A program made the position numbers and the translations under genes. From contig JADLSH010000344.1 of the NCBI GenBank assembly GCA_016169945.1, positions 1,054,001 to 1,118,000 on the forward strand: a stretch of 64,000 nucleotides of DNA, read 5' to 3'. The notes under the pieces are model-generated. The model did no database searches. It saw only the letters and a program-made list of their open reading frames with translations, and was not told where the DNA came from. Positions 51,001 to 62,409 of this stretch are shown piece after piece (within the stretch, counting starts at the first letter, position 1; the number at the start of each line of letters is the position of its first letter). The DNA is from Trachythela sp. YZ-2020. Its lineage: Eukaryota > Cnidaria > Anthozoa > Malacalcyonacea > Clavulariidae.

Positions 51001-54000
51001 CAGGTGGTGATGGAAAAAACATCATACGAGGCAGGGAAGGCGACGATGAACTTAATGGCGAAGGCGGGAATGACATCATATTTGGAGGAAACGGGAATGA
51101 TTGCATTTCTGGTGGAAAGGGCCATGATTACATATATGGAGGCAGCGGGCAAGATGAAATAGATGGAGGCACAGGAAGCGACACGCTTGCTTTCAAAGGA
51201 GATGGTTTTGAGAAGAAAGGAGTTTACATTGACTTAGCATTTGGTTTCGGTAAAGGAGCCGATGCGGAAGGGGACAAATATAAAAGTATTGAAAATGTTT
51301 ATGGTAGTATTCACGATGACATCCTAATTGGATCAGATAGCAACAATAACCTGTACGGTTCGCACGGAAATGATACCATCATTGTAAATGGTGGTGGTAA
51401 CGACAAACTTGTTGGTGGTTGGGGAAATGACCGTTATATATTTGATAAAGCCTACGGGATAAAGGTGATTGATAACTATGCAGACGATTGTGCCGAAGAC
51501 ACACTGTCATTGACCTCAATAAATGAAAATCAAGCTTGCTTTTTTCTTATAGGAAACGATCTTTACATGCAGATAACAAAAAACACAATATCCTCGATTC
51601 TGTACCAGACAGGACAGAATCTAACCATTGTTGTACCAAATTGGTCAGAGGGTATAAAATACAGGCACTTGAAGGTTGTATTTAACGATACAGTTTGGTC
51701 AAATGACATTTTAACGAAAGTCGAAAACGAACTACCACAGATGGGAACATTCGTAAGTGATATAATTGGTATAAATTCAAATTTTCAAATTAAAGATTTC
51801 AATAGGTCCTCTGTGAAGTTGTCGTGGAGACCCATTTCGAAGTCTATCCTTGATGAAAACACAAAACTGTATTTGATGAAGATGGATGTTGGGAATCCTA
51901 TTGACATGGAAATCACACAACTTCGCGGCCAACAAAGTGAAATATTGGTCGACTCATTGGGTCCGACGAAACACTATCTATTTGCTCTGTTCTTGGAAAA
52001 ATGTTCAGTAAATATTGCAACTTCTACAACTTTGATGACCTTTGGTCAAAGAGCAGCATGTCCAGCAGTCACACCAGCAAACTATCAAGCCATCTTTGAT
52101 CCACAGCGTTCTTTATCTCATGGTACGACAATACGTATAACTTGTGATGATGGTTACACACTAGATGGCGAAAATGAAGCGATTTGTATTGATGGTCAAT
52201 GGAAGCCAACTCTTCCGACATGTCGAGCTATCATCCGGTGTTCGAAACTAAAACGTCCAGGCCATGGTAGTGTGACTATGAAAGGCAGAAGACAAGGTTC
52301 CATCGCAAGATATGTTTGCAAGAGAGGTTTTCAACTTGACGGAGCACTTGAACGCATTTGTCAAGCTGACGAAACATGGAAGGGCGAAGAACCACAGTGC
52401 CTGCCCATGAAATGTGGAAAGCCGCCAGAGATTGAACACGGGAAACTAGAGACTTGTGTGGCCGAAGACCACTCGGCAAACGTCCATGAAACTTTCAGTG
52501 ATCCACGTGAAGGCTCCTGTGCAAAACTAAAATGCGATACTGGATATGTAGAGAGCTACCGACTTGACAATCAGCGACGGTTACGTAGATCACAGAGAAA
52601 TGACATACCGTACGGTGTCTTAGTTTGCAAAGATGGGATATGGATTGGATACAGAAGAAGTTCCTGTGAACCCGGGGTAAGGATGAAAGTGGAACACGAA
52701 ACCTGGTTCTTTGAATCTGGAAAGATTGAGATTTGGAAAGATGGATATTGGGACTCGGTTTTCGATGAAAACAAAATAATCTCGCCCAGTATCGCATGCT
52801 CAAACCTTGCAAATGATTATAACGTGGCGAATATTCCAGTTACAAAACCAATTCCACCAAACAGTCCTGCTGGCGTATTGGAAATGAGAATAACCTCTAT
52901 TGGTATAACGTGTCCTAAGATTCGATTCGTGAATGGAGCAACAAAATATGAAGGACATCTAGAGGTAATTGTCAAGAAGGAATGGCAGACGTTATGTTAT
53001 TCTAACTATGTTACAACTGACTATTTGCGAGAGACCGTAGAGTTGTGCAAAGGAATCGATTCCAAGATGACAGTGACTAAACCATCTCTTGTTGCACGTG
53101 ATATGGGTACAACAAAGTATCGTCTGAGTTGTTCAGCACACCTAAAAACAATGTACGTATGTCATTTATTTGCCTGTGGTCATCATGATCATCATTATCA
53201 TCACCATCATCATCACCATCACCATCATCATCTTCATCATCTTCATTATCATCATTATAATCAGTTAATTCCCTCAATGATATTTGGTGAGAATGTAGAT
53301 CAGCAGGATTTTGTATCAGATATACAAGCTCCTTTATAGTCATGATTTTTATTAGCCTCTCCAGCCCAGTGAGCTCCATATATATCTGGAGTAAGAACTT
53401 CTAATGTTCGGCAATGTTCGGCCAATAAGCCAAGTGAAGCCAAGATGGCGGCAATTGACGTCCAAACTCATGAAGGTCATAAACAGTTTTCATATCATTT
53501 TATCCACCTAATAACAGATCGTATCGCTAATCAAGTTATTAATTCATAAAATCATGATATTATTGTTTAAATCGGAGTAAAAACACGAAATTTCGGCACA
53601 CTCCTTGCCGGCTTGTGTAAACCGCGCGGTCGAAAACAATAGAAAGGGATTGGCACTGGACATCAATTTCCGCCATCTTTGGCTTCACTTTTTGGACATA
53701 AGTTCTCACTCCAGATATATATATATAGAGCTCACTGCTCAAGCCTTTCATGGGTCACCTGGGTTACTGTAGCTGTTTTTGCCCGCAACCAAATTCTGCC
53801 CGCATAACTAAGGCGATGCCTGCGGAGAGGGCTAGAGTGCTAGACTTCCATTCTATTTTTCTCATGAGATGAGAATTGCAATGTAATAAAAATATAAAAT
53901 ATTCATTATCCATGTCACCTATCATTTTCAGTCATCAGTGCACGGTAGTACGTCATGAACAGCAATGTAAAATGATGTTACGATGTAGACAGAGGTGCCC

Positions 54001-54199
54001 AAATAAATATCCCGCTCCTAATGGAAAGGTGACGTGTACGGAGCAGCGCGAGAACTACGAGGGCGATTCCTGCGAGGTTGACTGCAAGATGAACTTTGAT
54101 CTGGAGGGACCACAGACCGTGAAATGCTTATCAGGCGTCTGGATTGACCCAACAACAGGAAAACCTGGCGTAACTAATTGCATGGAAAATAAGAAATAA
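45030..54199 (+). CDS. giant secreted RTX-repeat protein with toxin-pore-like region and sushi/SRCR C-terminus
   Basis: Exon 1 runs to 53152 and exon 2 is 53932-54199 (GT-AG intron, phase 2), giving about 2.8 thousand residues. Three in-frame starts exist: 45030, 45048 and 45075. The last two have A at -3 and G at +4, and 45075 places a signal peptide at the N-terminus. Approximate order from 45030: signal peptide 16-39; K/D/Q-rich repeats 75-220; a duplicated charged domain 245-470 and 495-740; a hydrophobic region 920-1155 resembling the TcdA/TcdB pore-forming domain; five RTX modules 1328-2229, with canonical GGxGxD calcium-binding repeats (GGNGND, GGKGHD, GGSGQD) near 1990-2055; FN3 2236-2337; sushi 2343-2550 (three); two SRCR-like domains to the splice site; sushi in exon 2. 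RTX repeats are known to bind calcium. The pore assignment is inference from resemblance. No glucosyltransferase or protease domain is visible. Defence, venom or adhesion roles are all possible. Confidence 0.9.
45255..45690 (+). repeat. in-frame coding minisatellite in the RTX gene
   Basis: A 30-bp motif (GGAAAGCAGGATGACGGAAG and after) is repeated several times at 45265-45410. A 15-bp motif (GGAAAGCAAGATAAC) is repeated several times at 45580-45640. All copies keep the frame, encoding GKQDDG(K/R)KDC and GKQDN repeats. Antisense frames here are long only because of this composition. Confidence 0.9.
53166..53250 (+). repeat. CAT/ATC microsatellite at the start of the last RTX-gene intron
   Basis: An imperfect (CAT)n run follows the donor site GTACGTATG. 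Read through, it gives a false poly-His extension ending at 53339. It lies in the intron and is not part of the protein. Confidence 0.85.
53367..53737. mobile_element. hAT-like MITE in the last RTX-gene intron (371 bp)
   Basis: The ends CAGTGAGCTC and GAGCTCACTG extend as inverted repeats through CTCCAGATATAT and then GGCTTCACTT / AAGTGAAGCC. The flanking 8-mers CTCCAGCC (53359-53366) and CTCAAGCC (53738-53745) match at 7 of 8 positions, as for a hAT target duplication. No coding capacity. Confidence 0.85.
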
Positions 54200-54339
54200 A
54201 ACTACACACTAAAGTTGATATTAGCAAAATGGAAAACAGTATTGCCTTTGGCTCAGTTCAAATAAGTGAACTTTAATTAATTACAGTTTAGTATAGTTAC
54301 AGTTTTGTCTAGTGGAAAACGTTCTATTGTGTATTAAAC

Positions 54340-54850
54340 GGCCAATAAAAGCGAAAAATACGATGTTATTAGCAAAAGAGGATAGATATGATTAAAAATT
54401 TGAATTTTTTGCTGCACTAAAAGATATTGAAAATTCACAATTTTAAAAATTTATTTTTGTTTCACCCTAGTTCTAGAGGCTCTTAACGGCCATCACACAT
54501 CACTTACTTTATACCTTTACTTATATACTATTTTAATATATTTCGATCTATACATCAATTCAAATTTCGCGCACTTTATAGGGAACAAGTCATCAAGTCG
54601 ATTTTTGGCATCACGTTACAGTAGAAAGACTAAATCCAGATAGAAACAAGGGGCGGCACTTGGATCTAAACATTGAGGGGGGGGGGGGTCGTTTTGCCCG
54701 ACGAAATGGCGTGGTCAGATCGAAAAAGTGGTCCGGCCAAAACAAAAACGACTTATCTGGCATGGGTCTAGTTGGCAAGTGCTAACCACAAGATCATAGG
54801 CAACTGAACTTTGAGGAAGGCCTGTATCGAAGGCGAAGGCAAGCTGAATA
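54340..54850. repeat. inverted copy of the 0.83-kb repeat plus a TIR-element end
   Basis: The stretch 54340-54590 is a diverged reverse copy of the region around 12420-12670 (TTATTAGCAAA, GAGGCTCTTAACGGCC, CATCACACATCACTTAC). The stretch from 54648 matches the end of the element at 11015-11892 (ATCTAAACATTGAGGGGG, then CGTTTTGCCCGACGAAATG). The first usable poly-A signal after the RTX gene, AATAAA at 54344-54349, lies within this repeat. Confidence 0.75.
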
Positions 54851-55290
54851 CAGTGTAACATTTTTAATTATCCAAGCAGAATTTTACGTCTTTTCATATT
54901 CTATTCATCTCTTGCAGTGCCAATTACAATCAATCCACGATAGTGACATTGTGAACATACTCACATTGAATATGTGAACATGTATATAGTATATATACCA
55001 ATTCACTGATACTTTTTATTTGTGCCGAGCAAATGTTATTCTAAAACTTGGAAAAGAATTTCGACGTTTCGAGCGAAGTCCCTTGGTCTGGAGGATGGTT
55101 CTTTATGTAGCCTTACACGAATTATATCTGTGATTATATATAGGGTTAGGATTGGGGAACGAGATTGAGGTGATTGAGGTACATTTATCCGATCCTAAAT
55201 AACCGAAGCTTATTACAAAAAGTGAAAAAGTGTGGTTAACCCTGGTCGAACCCGTGTAAATCGGGCTTTATTAATACTATTAGTATATTA
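54851..55290. other. intergenic, no gene recognised
   Basis: No coding similarity or structured RNA was seen. Confidence 0.4.
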
Positions 55291-56186
55291 GGGACCGGTC
55301 ATTAATAATGGGAGGGGGGACGGTGGGTGAGAAAAGGGGGGCGGTCTCAATTATTTTTAGCCTGAATGGGGGCGGCCTCAAACCCAAAAATATGTGCCAG
55401 GGGGCTACTTGAAGTGTTTTGCTGAAACCATACGACAAGAAATTGACCATGGATATTGACAAGAAATTGCCCATTTGAGGGCCACAAGTTTCTCAGCGTT
55501 CGGCTGTAATGTGTTTTACCCTCAATAGATACATATACATCAATAGATGCAATATGGATGACTTCATACTCATATACATACAATATACATGCACTATACA
55601 TACTTCACACTGTCCATAATTCTTGTGGATATAACATGTTCCTGTTGGTGGTTACATTAACGTTTAAGACAGAATAAAATAATAAAAGGACCGCTTTGGG
55701 CTTGATGGGTAAAGAGAGCTAACTGCTGTTCACCCAGAGGGGTCTCTTTGACAAGTAAAATTGTCTTGTGCGTATAGAGTAAAATGGTCTGGCACGAGGT
55801 AGGGTAAAAAATAAAAGTGCAATTTTTTTCTGCTTTGTTAATCTGAAACATTGGGTCGCGACGGGCAAAGTATGCTCGGAGCATTTGATTGGCTTCTTTT
55901 TGTTAGTGGCCAATTAGAGGTTTCGTTTACAAACCTGGTCGTGAATTTCACTTTGCAATTTGTTCGCATCGGTTGCAAATTGCTCAGAACAATCTCCCAA
56001 TCAAAATGCGTGACAATATTGATTGCAATGTTGCTCGCAACAGAATACAAGATTTGACTATAATATGTTTATTAAAAAAATAGCTTGTGTAAAGCTTGAA
56101 ATATGGGGGAGTCGGAAATATTCTATATGGAATTCGCCAATTCGGGGGTGTCTTGGGAATTTCTCACATTATTAATGACCGTTCCC
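55291..56186. mobile_element. PIF/Harbinger-like MITE (896 bp)
   Basis: Terminal inverted repeats of 20 bases (GGGACCGGTCATTAATAATG and the complement of GGGAACGGTCATTAATAATG) differ at one position. Both ends are flanked by TTA (55288-55290 and 56187-56189), the target duplication usual for PIF/Harbinger elements. Short internal frames do not resemble a transposase. Confidence 0.8.
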
Positions 56187-56189
56187 TTA

Positions 56190-58012
56190 TTGGTATAAAA
56201 TAAATTATGTGCATGGTATTATTCGGTGACATAATTGTGTCATTTAATTTTTCATTTTATTAGCCTCGTCTCCAGGGCCTTTTATCATTTCACGTTCATT
56301 CACTACATGAAATTCTTATTAAATGCATAAATAAAGTACCAGATGTACCCACCGATATTGCTGACTACTAGCGGGCTCATGTTGATATTTGCACGAAGAA
56401 AAACCCGGGATTAATTCCTGTAAAAATTTATAGTCCACAGCCAAAGCCTTCGCTAAAAATATCGGATTAATTTAACATAATATGAGAAGTATTTTGCTCT
56501 ATTAAACCATGTAGCCTCATCGCTGTATGTTTTGAAAATGCTTTGAAAATACCGCGTGATATAATGCAGAATAATCTTGGCTTGTTCACGGTAAGTAAAC
56601 TGAATTGCTAGACGAAAAATTATAATTTTTATGACATGTTTACATTTTGTCAAAAGTTAGGGTCCTCACGGTCCTCAGGGTCCTCGAATTATGGCACGAA
56701 ATCTTTTCCACAGTGACAAATGATATATTTAGTCTAAATCTTGGGCAGACATTTTTAGTAAGCATATTTTGTGTGCTATTTTATTTGGGTAGTACAATTT
56801 GAGATTCAGCAATTTTATAATTATACACGATAATATTTAGTAATTTGCCATGGCCATATTGCTCATATGCGAGTCAGATGATATTTGTATATCTATAATA
56901 TTTAGTCAGAAATATATGAGAAGCTATAATTTTGAAGTTCTTTACAGTAAAAATGAATAAATGTTTAAATGTTTCATATACTTTTGGCTCGTCATTAATT
57001 GCCACATATTATTTTCAATTATTTTTTGACTTTTAATATTGATACATAATTGGGGAATTTCATTTTCGTGTAGTATTTGTTTGGCCTTGTCATTAAGCAA
57101 GTAAAATATTTGTGTAGTTACACACACTTGTTCATTTATGAATTTCATGGTTCAAAGTGTACAGTGCAATAAAATTATTGAGCATTGAAGAAGGTCTTTT
57201 TCCTATTTCCTCAAATCTAAATTGAAAACGGAAGTGCTATTTGTATATATGGAAATAAGTTCTGGAAACTTGCCAGTAACACAGAATGTTAGAAAATGTA
57301 CCAAAACTTTGAGAGTTAAGAGCTAAAGAGCGTTGGCAAGTGTTTGTTTATAAACAGTGGTGGACACTTGTGTTGCTGGTTAGTTGTATGTTAAATATGT
57401 GGAAGGTTTTCGGGTTGCTTGTAGGACTAGTCATCTCTGTAACTAGTTTTTATGGTTTGGGCTAAAGGAAACAAAATGATCTCCAGTAAGACCCTGTTTT
57501 GACATGTATCTGGATTTGTGTGTTTTTGACCTTCCACACATATCTGTTACATATCTTCCACATAGAATCAGTTACTGAGCATGTGCTATCGAATGGATCC
57601 TATACTGTTATGTGTTATTAGCATGAGTGGATCTCCAATTTCATCCATTTACATAATCGTTTTCAAGCGTTTGTAGTTACGTTTGTATCTGCAAACATTT
57701 TCTTGTGGATATGTGTCGACGGAAGGACGGGTCTTAAATGTAGCTGTAAAATATGTAGATATTTCTTCATGGGAAGTGCTGACATATGGTATTTTAAAAC
57801 ACGCATGTTAATTTGTTCTCACAAAGCAAACGAGCAAGTGAGTTTTGTGATAGTTCTGAATTTATATGGTATAACTGTATAAGTCATTTGCATGCAAGAA
57901 AAATAATGTTACATATGTGCTATCCTATGTAAAAAGTATACAATTCATTCAAACAATTTTCAAAACCGAATTGGTGATTAACTGATATATTTGTTGTTTT
58001 CTGTCTATTTAG
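56190..58012. promoter_or_regulatory. 5' flank and probable 5' UTR intron of the FAM135 gene
   Basis: No protein gene was recognised. The last bases, TCTATTTAG ending at 58012, form a splice acceptor 13 bases before the FAM135 start codon. An untranslated first exon and promoter therefore probably lie somewhere in this stretch, but could not be placed. At 56659-56688 GGTCCTCA(C/G)G is repeated three times. Confidence 0.45.
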
Positions 58013-58025
58013 TTGACCTAGCAAT

Positions 58026-60811
58026 ATGGGCGACCTTCAGGCGACTATTGAATTCTTAGTAGAACTGTACAAATTTTATAATGTGGACCTTTTTATTAGA
58101 GGGTAAGATACCAATTGAAAATACAATATTATGAGTACTTGGGTAACTTATTATATAATCACTTATTGCATGTAATTGAAAATATAAAATAGATACCCAC
58201 ATGGGCCCAGCGTGATTCAGTGACCAAATGTTTTTTTTGTTTCTTTAGATATTATCAATTTCGTCTTACTTTTAAACCACCAAAATCAAGCCATGCAATG
58301 CAAGTAGAAGTCTGTGAAGGCCATGGTACAGTGTGTTTTAATATTTGACCTTAAAAATTCATGCAGTTATTGATAAAGGAGAAAAAACATGGCAGTTTGA
58401 GGAAAGATCAACTTAAGGTGGTCTTAGACAAAAAATCCAATATATGTCATTTTTAAAAAAAATGAAAAATAATGCAATCGTTACAGCCTTCTTTATCATA
58501 TCTGTATAATTTTAAATGCAAAAGTATATGCTATGATGTGAATAACCAACATATTCTGTAGCAAAGCGAATTTAATTGAACGAATGTTGCCATAGTTTCA
58601 AACAAATGAAACGTTTGAGATAATAAACTATAAATATCATTATTTTTTCAGTTTACATGTTGGATATACCAATTGGCCATACTTTAAACCTAATTTTATG
58701 TTTTTCTATTCTTCACTTCTTTTGCCATTCTGTCCGGAACAAGTGCCCTTTATCAGGCTGTTTCTAGGTGACCATGATAACAGTACATATGCAGTTCACA
58801 CATTTAGTATCAGGAAATGGTATCCTGCTATTTCCATCCAAAATATGTTTGAAAATACAAACACCGACACTTAGACACTTGTCTAAGACACCTTAAAAGA
58901 ATCCCTTTATAGATCGAAATTTCCATGTACAAAAGCCTTCAACATTCAGTTCTATCGAGCAAGATGCCCAAAATTTAGAATATTTATTTTTATACTCAAT
59001 TTAAGATGCGTTTCTATTGAATTTTGTCATGAATTATTCATTATATTTTCAAAATGTTAAATCATCAACTGTCTTACGGTAATAATAATAATTGATTACA
59101 GGTGAGAGCGGTGCGTTCACATTGTTCCCAGCATTTGTCACAAATGATGGTCAAACTGCGGTTTCTCGGACGTTCAATATTTATTACAAAGATGAAGAAG
59201 TGCTGTTAAAAGATGTGTTCCTCTTTAGAGTGCATTTGTTAATTGATAGCACAAAGGTAAAGTGTACTGATCAAAAATAACGTTTCGGGCGAGTTCTTTC
59301 ATTCATTGCATTTTTGGTGGGGTATGTGGCTATTGGGGGTGCATTCCTTTTCGTATTGTGGGACGTTTAATGCACCCGTCAAGAAAAACTGTTTGCTTGT
59401 CTGCACTGACGACGGGTTGAAATGACCGTGTGTCAGGTTGCCAAATGCAACGAAATTATTTGTCTGACAGCCAGACTGTAATGAAAAGTATTAATTAATT
59501 CTAAAGTGTTAGTTTACACAGTGAATTACATTACTTTATATGAGTACAATATTATTATCCTGTATAATTATATGATATAATTATTGAGTAATTTGACAGC
59601 CAGACTGTAATGAAAAGTATTAATTAATTCTAAAGTGTTAGTTTACACAGTGAATTACATTACTTTATATGAGTACAATACTATTATCCTGTATAATTAT
59701 ATGATATAATTATTGAGTAATTTGACAGCCAGACTGTAATGAAAAGTATTAATTAATTCTAAAGTGTTAGTTTACACAGTGAATTACATTACTTTATATG
59801 AGTACAATACTATTATCCTGTATAATTATATGATATAATTATTGAGTAATTTGACAGCCAGACTGTAATGAAAATTATTAATTAATTATAAAGTGTTAAT
59901 TTACACAGTGAATTACATTACTTTATATGAGTACAATACTATTATCCTGTATAATTATATGATATAATTATTGAGTAATTTGCAAGTGCATATAAATTAT
60001 TGATCAATAAGTCTTCATTGATATAGGGCCAGATTATATTTTTTCGTAGCGAATTTTTTTCACTTAATAAGCAACTAAATTTTTTTCCAATTTTAATCCC
60101 TGGACTGACGAACTTGCGGGGATAGATTGTCTTAACGGATAATCATATTTATTATATACACAAGCTCTGGATGTGACGTATTCTGCAATCTGATTGGTTC
60201 TCTACTAGCAGGATATTAGCTCATATCCTGCTAGTAGAGAAAAGTAGAAAAATGGCTGGCAGATTCGGACAATTGAATGAAGAGGAAATTCAAGTTTTAC
60301 ATGAAAAAATTACGCCAAAATCTTCTGTTCATATCCAGAGCTTGTGTATATAATAAAACAGTTATTCTACTCACTCTCGTCGTATATGACTGATAGCCGA
60401 CTCGGCGCTATCGCGCCTCGTAGGCTATCAGCTCATATACGACTCGAGTTCGTAGAATGACTGTTAAATGTATAAATGTTCATTTTGTGTTAAGATGAAT
60501 ATCTGGCACACGGATGGATGATCCGTCAGACTCTATAGTTAGTATTTTTTGCGTACTGTTTACAGGCAGCAGATTGCATTGACAAAACGGCGTTGGAAAT
60601 GACGGTTGATGTTCATTTTACAGACCAAGTGGTTAGGTAAGCTTCAAATTCCTCTTTAAATATTTTATGTCCATCATGAATGTTCCCTTTTCTGGTATTC
60701 TGATGAATATGTCTTTATTTTTCCAGAGAGAACAACTATCGTATACTGCCTCTCGTTACATCAAGAACTCTCAAATTTCATTTTTCTTGTTTTAATGGCT
60801 TACACCATCAG
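58026..60811 (+). CDS. FAM135: FAM135 protein, first five coding exons (partial, continues beyond window)
   Basis: Exons 58026-58102, 58249-58325, 59102-59256, 60566-60636 and 60727-60811 join in frame across GT-AG introns to give the first 155 residues. They match the N-terminus of vertebrate FAM135A/B: ATIEFLVELYKFYNVDLFIRG, then a YYQFRLTFK strand, TFNIYYKDEEVLLKDV, VDVHFTD and SRTLKFHF..GLHH. Family proteins are roughly ten times longer and end in a putative alpha/beta-hydrolase (DUF676-type) domain. Their function is poorly defined. The N-terminal part seen here is the conserved DUF3657-type region. The ATG is supported by alignment with the family start and by the acceptor just upstream. 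The last donor at 60812 opens an intron of at least 3.1 kb that fills the rest of the window. Confidence 0.94.
58326..59101. other. FAM135 intron 2
   Basis: No repeat or embedded gene was recognised. The donor is GTACAG, less usual than GTAAG, and was chosen because it keeps the frame into the next exon. Confidence 0.5.
59465..59983. repeat. four-copy tandem repeat, 129-bp unit
   Basis: TGACAGCCAGACTGTAATG recurs at 59465, 59594, 59723 and 59852, exactly 129 bases apart, and the copies are nearly identical. It lies in FAM135 intron 3. The unit is very AT-rich and holds a palindrome-like TATAATTATATGATATAATTA. Confidence 0.95.
60152..60357. mobile_element. small palindromic element in FAM135 intron 3
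   Basis: The ends TATACACAAGCTCTGGAT and ATCCAGAGCTTGTGTATA are inverted repeats. Inside, 60198-60216 and 60223-60241 form a perfect 19-base hairpin with a 6-base loop (CTACTAGCAGGATAT arm). Confidence 0.7.
60361..60462. repeat. imperfect hairpin
   Basis: CGTCGTATATGACTGATAGCC is mirrored by GGCTATCAG.TCATATACGA(C), with outer GTTATTCTAC and GTAGAATGACTG. The arms are about 45 bases with a few bulges. Confidence 0.7.
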
Positions 60812-60930
60812 GTACTTCGTAATGTTTGTACTTTGCCTCTGACCTGTTGATGTGGACAATTTGTTTAGCCTGGCTCACATAATGAAGCAAGCGTAAGCAC
60901 AAGCTCACACACTGACACACACGTATGTAT

Positions 60931-61327
60931 ACAGGGTTCGTACGGGTCCTTAAAAACCATGACAGTCCTTAATTTTCATTTTTCAAAATTGAGTACTCGA
61001 AAGTCCTTAATTTAAAAAAAAATCTACATTAGTTCATGAAAAGTTCTTAAATTTAATGAACGTTGTATTTACACAGAATATATAGAAGAGGTATATATAC
61101 TCGCACACATTCTCCTTTCTAAACAAATTCCTAGGTGAAGGCAAAAGAAGACATGCAATCAGTAAATCGCTTCAGTTTCCATTCCATGACCCACGTAATT
61201 TTCTTTTTAGTGGTATCAGTTTTGCATGGAATTCCAGGCAATTGGTCCTTAAAATGACACATTTACACCATGAACAGTCCTTAAAATGCCCTTGAAATGT
61301 TTACTCAAATTAGGGAAAGAACCCTGT
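60931..61327. mobile_element. MITE with ACAGGGTTC ends, in FAM135 intron 5
   Basis: ACAGGGTTC (60931-60939) and GAACCCTGT (61319-61327) are inverted ends. Inside, GTCCTTAA recurs in several places with partial symmetry. It resembles a MITE type common in invertebrate genomes. No coding capacity. Confidence 0.65.
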
Positions 61328-61581
61328 GTATAACAAACACAAAAGGAAGCGACACGAGTGTATGTGTGCGTTTAAATCCCTATGCCAATGATTATATAAA
61401 GCAGTTCACACGGGTGAGATAACCATATTTACATAGATCTATATTTTTGTATATGTGCACGGCTGTCAGGAAGAGCATTATTTATGTAATGATGAGATTT
61501 CCGTGTTGAAATAAAGTTTATACATACATACATACATGCATAAGCCTTAGCACAAGAAGAGTCAACGCTCCCTTTTCGAAG

Positions 61582-62010
61582 GGGCTTCGGTGGCGCAGTC
61601 GTCAGAGCAAGCGCCTTTCACCACTGAGATTGTGCATGGGATCGATTCTCGCTGCGGAGTGCGGACTCATGACATTTATGTGAAAAGAGTCACTCAACGC
61701 TCTATACCGAAAGTCGTGGGTTTTCTCCGGGTACTCCCGTTTCCTCCCACAGGGAATGTTGACGCGGCATGGGTTTGGATAAGCCCCAAACTAACCCTTC
61801 CATCGTAGCTGTGCTCCCAGATCAGACATGAGTCATACGGTGGCAGCCAGAGGCGCCTTTAATAAACCTTCGACTCGATCAAGTCGAGCTGCGTCCTTCG
61901 TAATTCAGTTCAGCTCTCCGCTGCAAGGAAGGATGATTTGCACACCCCCACTTACTTACTTACTTACTTATACTTACTTATACTTGCTTGCTTGCTTGCT
62001 TACTTACTTA
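61582..62010 (+). mobile_element. tRNA-derived SINE with conserved core and CTTA-type tail
   Basis: The tRNA-like head has an A box (TGGCGCAGTCG, from 61591) and a B box (GGGATCGATTCTC, from 61638). The central core at 61716-61751 (GTGGGTTTTCTCCGGGTACT and after) is a domain shared by many invertebrate SINEs. The tail at 61951-62010 is a (CTTA)/(CTTG) microsatellite. It is unrelated in sequence to the SINE of the large array. Confidence 0.85.
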
Positions 62011-62127
62011 CGTATGCTAATACTACATCCTCCAGACTCCAGAGAACCTGCAGGTTTTTGTGTGCTTGGGGCAGATAAACAAGAAGTAACTAAATAATAA
62101 ACTGCTCGATCATAGCCTCCTCCACGA

Positions 62128-62312
62128 CAATTCTTTGGAAGAAAACACTCCGATATCTGCCTTGCGTTTTTGGTTTTATAGCGAATTTACTTCTTTTGCC
62201 GAAACTTTATTAGGGCTCGTTCTCTTGTAAAACTTGGTCAATACATTAAATTCGCTATAAAATCACACACAAACACAAGGCAGAGATCGGAGATTTTTTT
62301 GCCAAAGAATTG
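62128..62312. repeat. inverted repeat, MITE-like
   Basis: Arms 62128-62188 and 62248-62312 are complementary with several mismatches (CAATTCTTTGG, CTGCCTTG, TTTTATAGCGAATT). No target duplication was fixed. Confidence 0.7.
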
Positions 62313-62409
62313 CCTGCGGACGAGTCTAGCTCGATCGCCTTTATATTGACATTCACGCCCGTTCTGGAAGTCAGTGTTTGCTAAATATGTTGTCGTGGCA
62401 ATGATAGGG

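Noticed and set aside
53153..53339. C-terminal poly-His tail on the giant protein
   Set aside because: It lies after a good splice donor, is made of a CAT microsatellite, and the SRCR-like cysteine pattern is completed only by the downstream exon.
61590..62097. Short frames across the SINE at 61582-62010
   Set aside because: They read through the tRNA-like head, core and CTTA tail of a non-coding SINE.
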